Shown here in pieces: positions 39,544 to 48,043 of a stretch of 64,000 nucleotides of DNA. Source of the DNA: Vreelandella subglaciescola (GTDB lineage: Bacteria; Pseudomonadota; Gammaproteobacteria; Pseudomonadales; Halomonadaceae); NCBI RefSeq assembly GCF_900142895.1, contig NZ_LT670847.1, positions 1,240,001 to 1,304,000 on the forward strand. The letters are read 5' to 3'. Under the pieces are notes generated by a model that was given only the letters and a program-made list of their open reading frames with translations, made no database searches and was not told the origin of the DNA. The stretch's first letter is position 1. Every line of letters starts with the position of its first letter. A program made the translations under genes and the position numbers.

Positions 39544-41400
39544 ATGCTCAACCGTTACCCCCTGTGGAAGTATCTGATTATTCTGGTCGCTTTGCTGGCC
39601 GGCCTGATTTATTCACTTCCCAACCTGTTCCCCGAAGATCCCGCCATTCAGATCAGCACCCAGGACAGCGGCGCGCTAAGCGAGCGCAAGCTTGAGCGCG
39701 TGACCGATGCCCTGGACGACAGCGACATCGCCATAAAGGGCATCGAGCCACAAAACGATCAGTGGCTGCTACGGCTGACCAATGCTGACGACCAGCTGCG
39801 CGCCCGCGACATCATCAGCGAAACCCTTGACGACGAGGACGCCACCGTAGCGCTCAACCTCGCCGAGGCTACGCCGGGCTGGCTCAAGGCGTTCAACGCC
39901 TCGCCCATGACGCTGGGGCTTGATCTGCGCGGTGGCGTTCACTTTCTGCTCGAAGTGGATATGGAGGCAGCGCTCACCCAGCGCCTCGAAGTCAACGCCA
40001 GCGCCATGCGCGAACTGCTGCGCGAAGAGCGCATCCGCTACCGTAACACCGAGATCGACGATCGCTCGCTGTCGCTTGAGTTTGCCAGCGCCGATGACCG
40101 CGATGCGGCCCGCCGCCTGATCACGCGTGACTTCCCCGAGTTTGATTATCAAAGCGAAGGCGAAGACCGTGGTGCACGTCTGGTCATGTCGCTGACCGAT
40201 CAGAAAGTCAACGAGATCCAGGACTACGCCATCAACCAGAACCTCACGACGCTGCGTAACCGCGTCAACGAGCTGGGCGTATCTGAACCCAAGGTGCAGC
40301 GCCAGGGGCCCAACCGCATCGTCGTGGAACTGCCCGGCGTGCAGGACACCACCGCGGCCAAGCGCATCGTCGGCGCCACGGCCAACCTGGAGTTTCGCCT
40401 GGAAGCGCGCCCCGATACACCCGAGCGTGAAACCGAAACCATCGCGTTTCGCAATGCGCCGGAGCGCGAGGGCACCGTACTTCGCGATGTCATCATCACC
40501 GGTGACAGCGTTTCCAGTGCCAGCCAGAGCTTTGATGAAAACGGCGGCGCCCAGGTCAGCATCAACCTGGACGGCACCGGCGGCACGCTGATGAACCGCG
40601 CCACACGCACCAATATCGGCCGCAACATGGCCGTGGTCTTCATTGAGCACAAAAGCGAAGACCGCGTGGTCACCGACCCGGACACCGGCGAGAAAACCAC
40701 CGTCCGCGATCCCTACGTGGAACGTGGCATCATCAGCATGGCCACCATCCAGAGCGCTTTTGGCAACAGCTTCCGCATCACCGGGCTGGACTCTTCCTCC
40801 GAGTCGTCGGAGCTCGCCCTGCTGCTGCGTTCGGGCTCGCTTGCCGCGCCGATCTACTTCGTGCAGGAGCGCACCATCGGCCCCAGCCTGGGGCAGAAAA
40901 ACATCGAGCGCGGCCTGCTTTCGGTACAGATTGGCCTGCTGCTCGTCGTCATTTTCATGCTGGTGCGCTACAAGGTGTTCGGCATCTTCGCCAACATCGC
41001 GCTGGCGTTTAACCTGACGCTGCTGGTCGCCGTCATGTCGCTGCTGGGCGCGACGCTGACGCTGCCCGGGATTGCCGGTATCGTCTTGACGCTGGGGATG
41101 GCGGTCGATGCCAACGTGCTGATATTCGAGCGTATCCGTGAAGAATTGCGCAACGGGCTTTCCGTCCAGCAGGCGATCCACGCCGGCTATGAGCGCGCCT
41201 TCACCTCGATCATCGATGCCAACATCACCACGCTGCTGGTCGCGGTGATCCTCTTCTCGATTGGTACCGGGCCGGTCAAGGGCTTTGCCGTTACGCTTTC
41301 CATCGGCATCCTGACCTCCATGTTCACAGCGCTTCTGGTCTCGCGCGCCATGGTCAATCTGACCTACGGCGGCAAGCCGGTGAAAAAGCTCTGGATTTGA
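39544..41400 (+). CDS. secD: Protein translocase subunit SecD
   Basis: With SecF, an RND-fold membrane protein that uses the ion gradient to pull secreted chains across the inner membrane. The 618 residues have a first helix (WKYLIILVALLAGLIYSLPNL) and a large periplasmic P1 head with LGLDLRGGVHFLLEVDM. Helices 2-6 at the C-terminus follow, with GIVLTLGMAVDANVLIFERI and SIGTGPVKGFAVTL. The ATG after GGCAGGG is the family start; the frame is open 69 bases upstream through hairpin 2, but that is not family-like. In a halophile Na+ may be the coupling ion, which is inference. Confidence 0.97.
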   Translation: MLNRYPLWKYLIILVALLAGLIYSLPNLFPEDPAIQISTQDSGALSERKLERVTDALDDSDIAIKGIEPQNDQWLLRLTNADDQLRARDIISETLDDEDATVALNLAEATPGWLKAFNASPMTLGLDLRGGVHFLLEVDMEAALTQRLEVNASAMRELLREERIRYRNTEIDDRSLSLEFASADDRDAARRLITRDFPEFDYQSEGEDRGARLVMSLTDQKVNEIQDYAINQNLTTLRNRVNELGVSEPKVQRQGPNRIVVELPGVQDTTAAKRIVGATANLEFRLEARPDTPERETETIAFRNAPEREGTVLRDVIITGDSVSSASQSFDENGGAQVSINLDGTGGTLMNRATRTNIGRNMAVVFIEHKSEDRVVTDPDTGEKTTVRDPYVERGIISMATIQSAFGNSFRITGLDSSSESSELALLLRSGSLAAPIYFVQERTIGPSLGQKNIERGLLSVQIGLLLVVIFMLVRYKVFGIFANIALAFNLTLLVAVMSLLGATLTLPGIAGIVLTLGMAVDANVLIFERIREELRNGLSVQQAIHAGYERAFTSIIDANITTLLVAVILFSIGTGPVKGFAVTLSIGILTSMFTALLVSRAMVNLTYGGKPVKKLWI

Positions 41401-41435
41401 TTCCCGGCGCACAGCACAGACTTAAAGAGGTGGTA

Positions 41436-42362
41436 ATGAAATCCCTGACAAACCGGCAAATCGACTTTATGGGGCGGCGCACGCTGGCGCTGATCCTTTC
41501 GGGCATTATGCTGCTGGTATCGATTGGCGCCCTTCTGTTTCAGCAGCTCAACCTGGGGCTGGACTTTACCGGCGGCACCCTGATTGAGGTGCGCTACGCC
41601 ACGGCACCGGCGCTTGACGGCATTCGCCAGACCCTTGAACAAAGCGGCTTTCAAGACGTGGCCGTGCAGACGTTCGGCGCCACAACCGAGGTGCTGATCC
41701 GACTGCAGCAGGCCTTTGATGCCGACGTGGGCGACAGCGTCGTTACGCTGCTGCGCGACTCCGGTGCCAGCGTTGAACTGGTACGCGCCGAATTCGTCGG
41801 CGCTCAGGTGGGTGACCAGCTGCGCGACCAGAGCGGCCTGGGCATGCTGGTGGCACTGGGCGTGGTCATGCTCTACGTAGCGTTCCGCTTTCAGTACAAG
41901 TTTGCCATTGGCGCGCTGTTCGCTCTGCTGCACGACGTGATCATCGTGATTGGCCTCTTCGCGCTGTTCGGGCTTGAGTTTGACCTGACGGTGCTGGCCG
42001 CGATTCTGGCGGTCATCGGCTACTCGCTGAACGACACGATTGTCGTCTATGACCGCATTCGCGAGACCATTCGCACCTCGCAGCTCACCGACATGCCCCA
42101 GATCTTCAACGAGGCGATCAACGCCACGCTGTCGCGCACGCTGGCCACCTCGGGCACCACGCTGCTGGTACTGCTGGCGCTGCTGGTGCTCGGCGGCGAC
42201 ATGATCGAGAACTTCGCCATTGCCCTGTTGATCGGCATCGTGGTGGGCACGTTCTCGTCGATCTACATCTCCGGCGCGCTGCTGATTCCGCTGAAGCTAA
42301 GCCGCGAAGACCTGATCCCGCCGCAAAAAACCCACGACGAAGAAGAGGAAGAGCTGCCTTAG
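41436..42362 (+). CDS. secF: Protein translocase subunit SecF
   Basis: Partner of SecD. The 308-residue protein has an N-terminal helix (TLALILSGIMLLVSIGALL), a P4 periplasmic domain starting GLDFTGGTLIEVRY, and five further helices with AAILAVIGYSLNDTIVVYDRIRE. An acidic tail (HDEEEEELP) ends it. An AAAGAGG site fixes this ATG. A strong terminator follows 35 bases after the stop and closes the operon. Confidence 0.97.
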   Translation: MKSLTNRQIDFMGRRTLALILSGIMLLVSIGALLFQQLNLGLDFTGGTLIEVRYATAPALDGIRQTLEQSGFQDVAVQTFGATTEVLIRLQQAFDADVGDSVVTLLRDSGASVELVRAEFVGAQVGDQLRDQSGLGMLVALGVVMLYVAFRFQYKFAIGALFALLHDVIIVIGLFALFGLEFDLTVLAAILAVIGYSLNDTIVVYDRIRETIRTSQLTDMPQIFNEAINATLSRTLATSGTTLLVLLALLVLGGDMIENFAIALLIGIVVGTFSSIYISGALLIPLKLSREDLIPPQKTHDEEEEELP

Positions 42363-42396
42363 CCGTTTTTCCCCAGCATCTTCTGCGCACCACAGC

Positions 42397-42436
42397 AAAA
42401 AGCCCCTGCCGATTGAATCGGCAGGGGCTTTTTTTT
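42397..42436. terminator. Bidirectional intrinsic terminator between secF and suhB
   Basis: AGCCCCTGCCGAT and ATCGGCAGGGGCT form a perfect 13-pair stem with a TGA loop, preceded by four A and followed by eight T. It serves both converging genes. Confidence 0.93.
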
Positions 42437-42457
42437 ATGACACGTTGTCGTCGCTGG

Positions 42458-43252
42458 TTAAAAGTGCGGCGTCAGCTGCTTGACCAGCGCCTTGTAAAGC
42501 CTTGGGCCAGCGGCCATCAGCAGGCCATCCGCCTTGATCGAAGGCCGCCCGTCCGGGGAGCCGGTCAGCGCGCCGGCTTCCTTGAGCAGCAGCATGCCGA
42601 CGTGCATGTCCTGTTCTTCAAGCCCCAGCACAAAGGCGCTACTCACGCGCCCGGTGGCCACTTCACAAATATCCAGCAGGCCACTGCCGGTGGCAATCAG
42701 CGTATCGACGCTCGGGGCGAGCTGCTGGGTCAGCGTGAGGTAAGCGGGTAAATGGCGGCTGCGCAGATCAAGGGGCGGCAGGCTCAGTGCGATGCGCGTA
42801 CCGGCAAGCGCAGTGGGCTTGCTGACGCGCATGCGCTTATCGTTATACTGCGCGCCGCTGCCGCGGCTGGCGATGTATTCATCGTCCGAGAAAGGACAGA
42901 CAATCACCGCATGTTCAGGCCGGCCTTTAACCAGACACACCACCGACAGCGCGAAGTCCGCGCCGGCCACCGACAGGCTGGAATAGCCGTGGATCGGTTC
43001 AATTTTCCAGACGATATCGCGGCCGTCGCCTTCGCCCGCCTTGTGCGAGGTGAAGCGGCCGGCAACGCCGTGCTGGGGGTAGCCGCGCTCAAGCTGCTGG
43101 ACGATAGTGGCCTCGGCCTTGCTGGCGGTTTCTGCCAACAGGTGCTCAAGGTTGGCTGCATCGTGAGCGTTTTCAATGCGCTCGCGGATACGTAAAAATT
43201 GATCAGCGGCCTTGCGCGTTGCGCGCAGCGTGAACTGGACCATCGGATTCAT
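42458..43252 (-). CDS. suhB: Inositol-monophosphatase-family protein SuhB with degraded active site
   Basis: The 264-residue protein aligns along its length with IMPase/SuhB (ASKAEATIVQQL, ASRGSGAQYNDKRMRVSK, GLLDICEVATGRV, EEQDMHVGMLLLKEAG) and has the usual suhB position, divergent from trmJ. The metal site, however, is altered. The family motif DPLDG reads EPIHG at residues 85-89, and the preceding GEES-type acidic motif is replaced by FTSHKAGEG. Only the last aspartate (EEQDM) remains. Phosphatase activity is therefore doubtful. E. coli SuhB also acts in rRNA transcription antitermination, and catalysis is not needed for that, so the protein may keep only this role. Confidence 0.88.
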   Translation of the reverse strand: MNPMVQFTLRATRKAADQFLRIRERIENAHDAANLEHLLAETASKAEATIVQQLERGYPQHGVAGRFTSHKAGEGDGRDIVWKIEPIHGYSSLSVAGADFALSVVCLVKGRPEHAVIVCPFSDDEYIASRGSGAQYNDKRMRVSKPTALAGTRIALSLPPLDLRSRHLPAYLTLTQQLAPSVDTLIATGSGLLDICEVATGRVSSAFVLGLEEQDMHVGMLLLKEAGALTGSPDGRPSIKADGLLMAAGPRLYKALVKQLTPHF

Positions 43253-43468
43253 GGGCGAGCCTTGTGACGATAAGGTTAAAGACAGGACTGTTAAAGAACG
43301 AAACGGCGGCGCTAGCGGTAGCCGCGTTGGGCGGCGATTCTAGCAGAGCACGTGCAAGGGTGCCATGTAGTCATGCTAAACTTATGCACCTTGAAAAACC
43401 GCGTCCACTCAACTTGCACCACATTCACTTGCACCCCCGTCATTTGAACCCAACGACCGAGTCACCCA

Positions 43469-44236
43469 ATGCTTGAGCGCCTTCGTACTGTCCTTATCGG
43501 CACCAGCCATCCCGGCAATATCGGCGGTGTCGCCCGCGCCATGCACAACATGGGGCTTGCCGATCTTGCGCTGGTGGCCCCGCGCGGCGAGATCATCACC
43601 CAGGACAGCATTTCCCGCGCCTCGGGCGCCGATCATCTGCTGCACAGCGCCCGCGTCAGCCCGACGCTGGACGAGGCCGTCGCCGACTGCACCTTTGTGG
43701 TCGGCGCCAGCGCCCGCTCGCGCACCCTGCCCTGGCCGATGCTCTCCCCCCGCGAGCTTGCTCACCGCCTGCCAGAGGAGTGCCGCCAGGACAACGCCCG
43801 GGTCGCGCTGGTATTCGGCCGCGAAGACAGCGGGCTGACCAACGATGAGCTGCACCGCTGCCACGCCCATGTGCATATCCCCACCAACACCGATTTCAGC
43901 TCGCTCAACCTGGCCGCGGCGGTGCAGGTGATAGCTTATGAATGCCGCGTGGCGTGGCTTGAGCAGCAGGCAGCAACCGGCGGCGACGACAATGCAAGCG
44001 CAAACGACGAGCACCTGGTCTCTCACGCCGATCTGGAACGCTATTTTGCGCACCTCGAGCAAACCCTGACGGCGATCGAGTTTCACGATCCGGACAAGCC
44101 CCGCCAGCTGATGGCCCGCCTGCGCCGGCTGTACATGCGCGCCCGCCCGGAACAGATCGAACTCAACATCCTGCGCGGCATACTGACTGCGACAGACAAG
44201 GCCGCCACCGACAAAACCATCCAGCCGCCGCGCTGA
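43469..44236 (+). CDS. trmJ: tRNA (cytidine/uridine-2'-O-) methyltransferase TrmJ
   Basis: A SPOUT-fold enzyme methylating the ribose of residue 32 in tRNAs. Signatures in the 255-residue chain are VLIGTSHPGNIGGVARAMHNMGL, the SAM-knot region VALVFGREDSGLTNDEL, and IPTNTDFSSLNLAAAVQVIAYE written across the trefoil. The start has only weak ribosome-site character. It is divergent from suhB and precedes cysE by 42 bases and the isc genes, as in many gammaproteobacteria. Confidence 0.95.
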   Translation: MLERLRTVLIGTSHPGNIGGVARAMHNMGLADLALVAPRGEIITQDSISRASGADHLLHSARVSPTLDEAVADCTFVVGASARSRTLPWPMLSPRELAHRLPEECRQDNARVALVFGREDSGLTNDELHRCHAHVHIPTNTDFSSLNLAAAVQVIAYECRVAWLEQQAATGGDDNASANDEHLVSHADLERYFAHLEQTLTAIEFHDPDKPRQLMARLRRLYMRARPEQIELNILRGILTATDKAATDKTIQPPR

Positions 44237-44278
44237 TGGCTCCTGTGCCCGGACGCCCACACACTGAAGGAAGGCCGC

Positions 44279-45151
44279 ATGTTTGAACGCCTGCGCGAAG
44301 ACATCAATAGCGTGTTTGTCCGCGACCCGGCCGCACGCAATTTTTTTGAAGTACTGACCAATTACCCCGGCCTGCACGCGCTGCTGCTACACCGCTTCAA
44401 CCACTGGCTGTGGAAAAAGAACGCCAAGTGGCTGGCGCGCACGCTGTCCACGTTTTCGCGGTTTTTGACCGGTATCGAAATTCATCCCGGCGCCACCATC
44501 GGCCGACGCTTTTTCATCGATCACGGCATGGGCGTAGTGATTGGCGAAACCGCGCTGATCGGCGACGACGTAACGCTCTACCACGGCGTTACGCTGGGCG
44601 GCACCAGTTGGAATAAAGGCAAGCGCCACCCGACCCTGGGCGATGGCGTGATTGTCGGCGCCGGCGCCAAGATACTCGGCCCGCTCACTCTGGAAGCCGG
44701 CGTCAAGGTCGGCTCCAACGCCGTGGTCACCAAGGATGTGCCGGCCGATGCCACGGTCGTCGGCATTCCCGGCAAGATCGTCAAACGCGCCGAGCCGGAC
44801 GAACAGCAGTCGCTGGATATCGATCCCGACCGGCGCGAAGCCATCCGCCAGAAATTCGGCTTTGACGCCTACGGCGTCAGCCAGGACATGCCCGACCCGG
44901 TGGCCCGCTCGATGCAGGCCATGCTCGATCACATGCACGCCGTCGACGGGCGCATCGAGCAGATGTGCGCCACGCTGACCCGGCTCGACGCCAGCTACCG
45001 CAACGGCCATTTGCCCGAGCTGCGCGACGAGGACTTCGCCAGCGTCCTCGATGAAGCCGCCAGCGACTGCGCCAAAAGCCAGGCTCGGCACACAGCCAAA
45101 GGCGCCAACACGCCAGACAAGGACGACAAATCCGGCCATAGCGACGATTGA
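44279..45151 (+). CDS. cysE: Serine O-acetyltransferase
   Basis: Makes O-acetylserine for cysteine synthesis. The 290-residue protein has an N-terminal helical domain and a left-handed hexapeptide beta-helix ([46 protein letters not shown]). It ends in a C-terminal tail of about 100 residues, longer than in the enteric enzyme and rich in charged residues. An AAGGAAGG site precedes the start. Its place directly before iscR links cysteine supply to iron-sulfur cluster assembly; this trmJ-cysE-iscR-iscS order is common. Confidence 0.96.
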   Translation: MFERLREDINSVFVRDPAARNFFEVLTNYPGLHALLLHRFNHWLWKKNAKWLARTLSTFSRFLTGIEIHPGATIGRRFFIDHGMGVVIGETALIGDDVTLYHGVTLGGTSWNKGKRHPTLGDGVIVGAGAKILGPLTLEAGVKVGSNAVVTKDVPADATVVGIPGKIVKRAEPDEQQSLDIDPDRREAIRQKFGFDAYGVSQDMPDPVARSMQAMLDHMHAVDGRIEQMCATLTRLDASYRNGHLPELRDEDFASVLDEAASDCAKSQARHTAKGANTPDKDDKSGHSDD

Positions 45152-45171
45152 CCTCAACGGCCGGTCAGGGA

Positions 45172-45205
45172 AAGGTTGACCACAATGCTCGGGCTTTCCC
45201 ATAAT
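45172..45205 (+). promoter_or_regulatory. iscR promoter with overlapping IscR type 1 site
   Basis: TTGACC (45176-45181) is spaced 18 bases from CATAAT (45200-45205). Over the -35, the 25 bases from 45172 keep the type 1 IscR pattern: TTGAC on the left, TCGGG on the right, at the correct spacing. This predicts repression of the operon by [2Fe-2S]-IscR, as in E. coli. The predicted leader is about 60 bases. Confidence 0.65.
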
Positions 45206-45272
45206 GGGGAAACATTTGTCGTCAATACGCTCCGCCGAGCGTTGAGGTGTCTGTCATGCGCGTGACCACGCT

Positions 45273-45740
45273 ATGCGTTTAACCACCAAAGGGCGCTACG
45301 CCGTGACCGCCATGCTCGACCTGGCGATCAACGCCGACGCCGCCCCCACAAGCCTTGGCGATATCGCCCAGCGCCAGGGGATTTCGCTATCCTACCTGGA
45401 GCAGCTGTTTGCAAGGCTGCGCCGGGCGGGGCTGGTGCGCAGCGTACGCGGCCCGGGCGGCGGCTACCTGCTGGTGCAAATACCCGCCGACATCAACGTC
45501 GCGAACATCGTCGATGCGGTGGACGAAAGCGTGGACGCTACGCGCTGTCAGGGGCTGTCCGACTGCCAGCAGGGTGATACCTGCCTGACACATCACCTCT
45601 GGTGCGAGCTTTCCGACCAGATTCGCCACTTTCTGGACGGCGTGACCCTTGAGCAACTGCGCCAGCGCCCCGATATACAGCAGATCGCCACCCGCCAGCA
45701 GACTCGGCTGGACGCCGGCATTCTCGCGTCTGCGCCCTAG
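45273..45740 (+). CDS. iscR: Iron-sulfur cluster regulator IscR (Rrf2 family)
   Basis: A [2Fe-2S] sensor that adjusts cluster-assembly genes to demand. The 155 residues start [18 protein letters not shown] and have the winged helix with [28 protein letters not shown]. The cluster ligands Cys92, Cys98, Cys104 and His107 match E. coli numbering exactly. It is preceded by a promoter with a matching type 1 site, which supports autoregulation, and followed by iscS. Confidence 0.97.
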   Translation: MRLTTKGRYAVTAMLDLAINADAAPTSLGDIAQRQGISLSYLEQLFARLRRAGLVRSVRGPGGGYLLVQIPADINVANIVDAVDESVDATRCQGLSDCQQGDTCLTHHLWCELSDQIRHFLDGVTLEQLRQRPDIQQIATRQQTRLDAGILASAP

Positions 45741-45781
45741 CGCCGGCCCGCCTGCGCCCCACTGACTTGATGTGAAACCCC

Positions 45782-46945
45782 ATGCCGCACACTACGCCTT
45801 CGCTACCCATTTACCTTGACTACGCCGCCACCACGCCGGTGGATGATCGCGTCGCGGCCGTCATGCAGCGCTATCTGACGGTTGATCAGCTTTACGCCAA
45901 TCCCGCCTCGCGCAGCCACATGCTTGGCTGGCAGGCCGAGCAAGTTGTCGAGCAGGCGCGACGCCAGGTGGCCGACGGCATTAACGCCGACCCGCGCGAA
46001 ATCGTCTGGACCAGCGGCGCCACCGAGGCCGACAACCTCGCGCTGACCGGCTTTATGCGCGCCAACCGCGAGCGCGGCATGCACCTGGTCACCTCGATTA
46101 TCGAGCACAAGGCGGTGGTGGATACCGCCCGCGCGCTTGAAACCGAAGGCTTCGAGGTCACCTGGCTGACGCCCGGCCACGACGGGTGCATAACGCCCGG
46201 GCAGCTGCGCGAGGCCATGCGCGACGACACCTCACTGGTCTCGCTAATGGCCGTGAATAACGAGCTGGGCAGCGTCAACGACATCGCCGCACTGGCGGAT
46301 GTGGCCCACGAATTCGGCGCGGCGTTTCACACCGATGCCGCCCAGGCCATCGGCCGCATCCCGCTCGACGTGGCCGCCCAACACATTGACCTGATGTCGC
46401 TGTCGGGGCACAAGGCTTACGGGCCCAAGGGTGTCGGCGCGCTGTACGTCAAACGCCACCCCGATATCCGCGTGGAAGCGCTGATCCACGGTGGCGGCCA
46501 CGAGCATGGCATGCGCTCGGGCACGCTGCCCACGCACCAGATCGCCGGCATGGGCGAAGCCTTTGCCCTGCTTGACCAGCAAGGCGAGGCTGACCAAGCG
46601 CACATTAAAGCGCTGGCCGAACGTTTTCTCGCAGAGCTTGCCCAACTGGGTGACGTGCACCGCAATGCGCCCGGCAAGCACAGCGTGCCTAATATTATCA
46701 ACGTGGCCTTTGGCGGCGTTGACGGCGAATCGTTACTCATGGCACTGCGCGATATCGCGGTGTCCACCGGGTCAGCATGCAACTCGGCAAGCGTTGACCC
46801 GTCTTACGTGCTGCTCGGCGTCGGCGTGCCGCGCCGGCTGGCGCTGTCATCGCTGCGTTTCAGCTTCGGGCGCTTTACCACCGACGCCGACATCGACTAC
46901 GCCCTGCGCGTGCTGCACCATGCGGTTACCGGCCTACGCGCTTAA
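45782..46945 (+). CDS. iscS: Cysteine desulfurase IscS
   Basis: Pyridoxal phosphate enzyme releasing sulfur from cysteine for Fe-S clusters and thiolated tRNAs. The 387-residue protein has YLDYAATTPVDDRV, the PLP lysine in SLSGHKAYGPKG, and the flexible catalytic loop STGSACNSASVDPSYVL, typical of group I (IscS/NifS). It follows iscR after 41 bases. The scaffold gene iscU, usually next, is missing here; a 98-base spacer with short repeats leads to iscA instead. Confidence 0.96.
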   Translation: MPHTTPSLPIYLDYAATTPVDDRVAAVMQRYLTVDQLYANPASRSHMLGWQAEQVVEQARRQVADGINADPREIVWTSGATEADNLALTGFMRANRERGMHLVTSIIEHKAVVDTARALETEGFEVTWLTPGHDGCITPGQLREAMRDDTSLVSLMAVNNELGSVNDIAALADVAHEFGAAFHTDAAQAIGRIPLDVAAQHIDLMSLSGHKAYGPKGVGALYVKRHPDIRVEALIHGGGHEHGMRSGTLPTHQIAGMGEAFALLDQQGEADQAHIKALAERFLAELAQLGDVHRNAPGKHSVPNIINVAFGGVDGESLLMALRDIAVSTGSACNSASVDPSYVLLGVGVPRRLALSSLRFSFGRFTTDADIDYALRVLHHAVTGLRA

Positions 46946-46951
46946 ACTGTC

Positions 46952-47008
46952 AAGAACGCAAGAGAGTAAGAACGTAGGGTGCGAAGAACCAAACGTTAAG
47001 AACGTAAG
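46952..47008. repeat. Short degenerate tandem array between iscS and iscA
   Basis: The hexamer AAGAAC recurs four times, starting at 46952, 46968, 46984 and 46998. The spacings are 16, 16 and 14 bases, and three copies extend to TAAGAACGTA-like forms. This looks like a decayed tandem duplication of a unit of about 16 bases. It is far too short and close-packed to be a CRISPR array. Confidence 0.6.
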
Positions 47009-47043
47009 ATTTTACCCGCGACGGTTTCAACAGGAGGTCATTC

Positions 47044-47370
47044 ATGGCCACACTAAATATTACGCCCACTGCCGCCGAGCAGATCCAGCACGTCCTTGCC
47101 GAGCGCGGCGAAGGGCTTGGCCTGCGCGTGTCGATCAAACCTTCCGGCTGCTCCGGCTATAGCTACGTGCTCAACTTTGCCGACGAGGCCGCCCCGGACG
47201 ACATCAGTTTTGAAGACCACGGCGCCCGTGTCTTTGTCGCGCCCGACGCGCTGGACATGCTCGACGGCAGCGAAGTCGACTACGTCAACGAGGGGCTGAA
47301 CCGCTTCTTTCGCTTCAACAACCCCAACGTCCAGGACGAGTGCGGCTGCGGCGAAAGCTTTACCGTTTAG
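47044..47370 (+). CDS. iscA: A-type iron-sulfur carrier protein IscA
   Basis: Delivers Fe-S clusters to apoproteins. The 108-residue sequence carries the three conserved cysteines: Cys36 in GCSGYSY and Cys100/Cys102 in ECGCGESF. ErpA and SufA are close paralogues, and the name rests on position after iscS. An AGGAGGTC site precedes the ATG. No hscB, hscA or fdx follows; ndk starts 165 bases downstream from its own promoter. Confidence 0.93.
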   Translation: MATLNITPTAAEQIQHVLAERGEGLGLRVSIKPSGCSGYSYVLNFADEAAPDDISFEDHGARVFVAPDALDMLDGSEVDYVNEGLNRFFRFNNPNVQDECGCGESFTV

Positions 47371-47390
47371 CGGCACTCCGGCACTGGCAG

Positions 47391-47419
47391 TATTCACGGC
47401 CTTGATGAAGCGCTATAAT
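47391..47419 (+). promoter_or_regulatory. Probable promoter of ndk
   Basis: TATTCA is followed after 17 bases by a perfect TATAAT, in the iscA-ndk gap. It predicts a leader of about 110 bases that is rich in GCCGCC/GGCGGC complementary runs. Confidence 0.55.
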
Positions 47420-47535
47420 CGCGCCCACCCCGCCGCCGGCCCGGTTTTCTCAACGCTTCTGGCGGCGGCGTCTTTCATTTGCCGCCCTGCCCGCCAGAGC
47501 GGCACTTTGTGTTACGCCCTATCCAGGAGATTTAC

Positions 47536-47961
47536 ATGGCGAACGAACGTACGCTTTCTATCATCAAGCCCGATGCCGTCGCGAAAAATGCCATCGGCGA
47601 TATCATCGCTCGCTTTGAAAAGGCCGGCCTCAAGGTCGTCGCCGCCAAGATGCTGCACCTCTCCGAAGAAAAAGCCGGCGGTTTTTACGCCGAGCACAAA
47701 GAGCGTTCGTTTTTCAACGACTTGGTCGGCTTCATGATCTCAGGCCCGGTTGTGGTACAGGTTCTTGAAGGCGACAACGCCATCGCCACCAACCGCGACC
47801 TGATGGGCGCAACCAATCCCAAGGAAGCGGCTGCCGGCACTATCCGCGCCGACTTCGCGGAAACTATCGACGCCAACGCTGTTCACGGGTCAGACTCCGT
47901 GGAAAGTGCTGAGCGCGAAATCGCCTACTTCTTCGGCAACGACGAAATCTGCCCGCGCTAA
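47536..47961 (+). CDS. ndk: Nucleoside diphosphate kinase
   Basis: Equalises nucleoside triphosphate pools through a phosphohistidine. The 141-residue chain starts [21 protein letters not shown] and keeps the catalytic His117 in NAVHGSD, with the usual C-terminal EIAYFF. A CCAGGAG site fixes the start; a 57-base upstream in-frame extension is not family-like. It lies between iscA and rlmN and is bounded by its own promoter and terminator. Confidence 0.97.
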   Translation: MANERTLSIIKPDAVAKNAIGDIIARFEKAGLKVVAAKMLHLSEEKAGGFYAEHKERSFFNDLVGFMISGPVVVQVLEGDNAIATNRDLMGATNPKEAAAGTIRADFAETIDANAVHGSDSVESAEREIAYFFGNDEICPR

Positions 47962-48003
47962 ACGCGCAGCAAGGCCGCTTTTGTCACGTTGCCGGCCATT
48001 TTC

Positions 48004-48028
48004 GCGGGAGCTTTGGCTCCCGCCTTTT
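48004..48028 (+). terminator. Intrinsic terminator between ndk and rlmN
   Basis: GCGGGAGC and GCTCCCGC form a perfect eight-pair stem with a TTTG loop, followed by CTTTT. It is only 15 bases before the rlmN start, so read-through must set rlmN expression unless rlmN has an internal promoter in ndk. Confidence 0.75.
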
Positions 48029-48043
48029 CCGACGCTGACCGCC

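Noticed and set aside
39769..41412. 547-residue minus-strand open frame opposite secD
   Set aside because: Composition is that of an antisense frame, and secD is unambiguous on the other strand.
46952..47008. CRISPR-like array
   Set aside because: Units are about 16 bases, degenerate, and lack spacers of CRISPR size; no cas genes are present.
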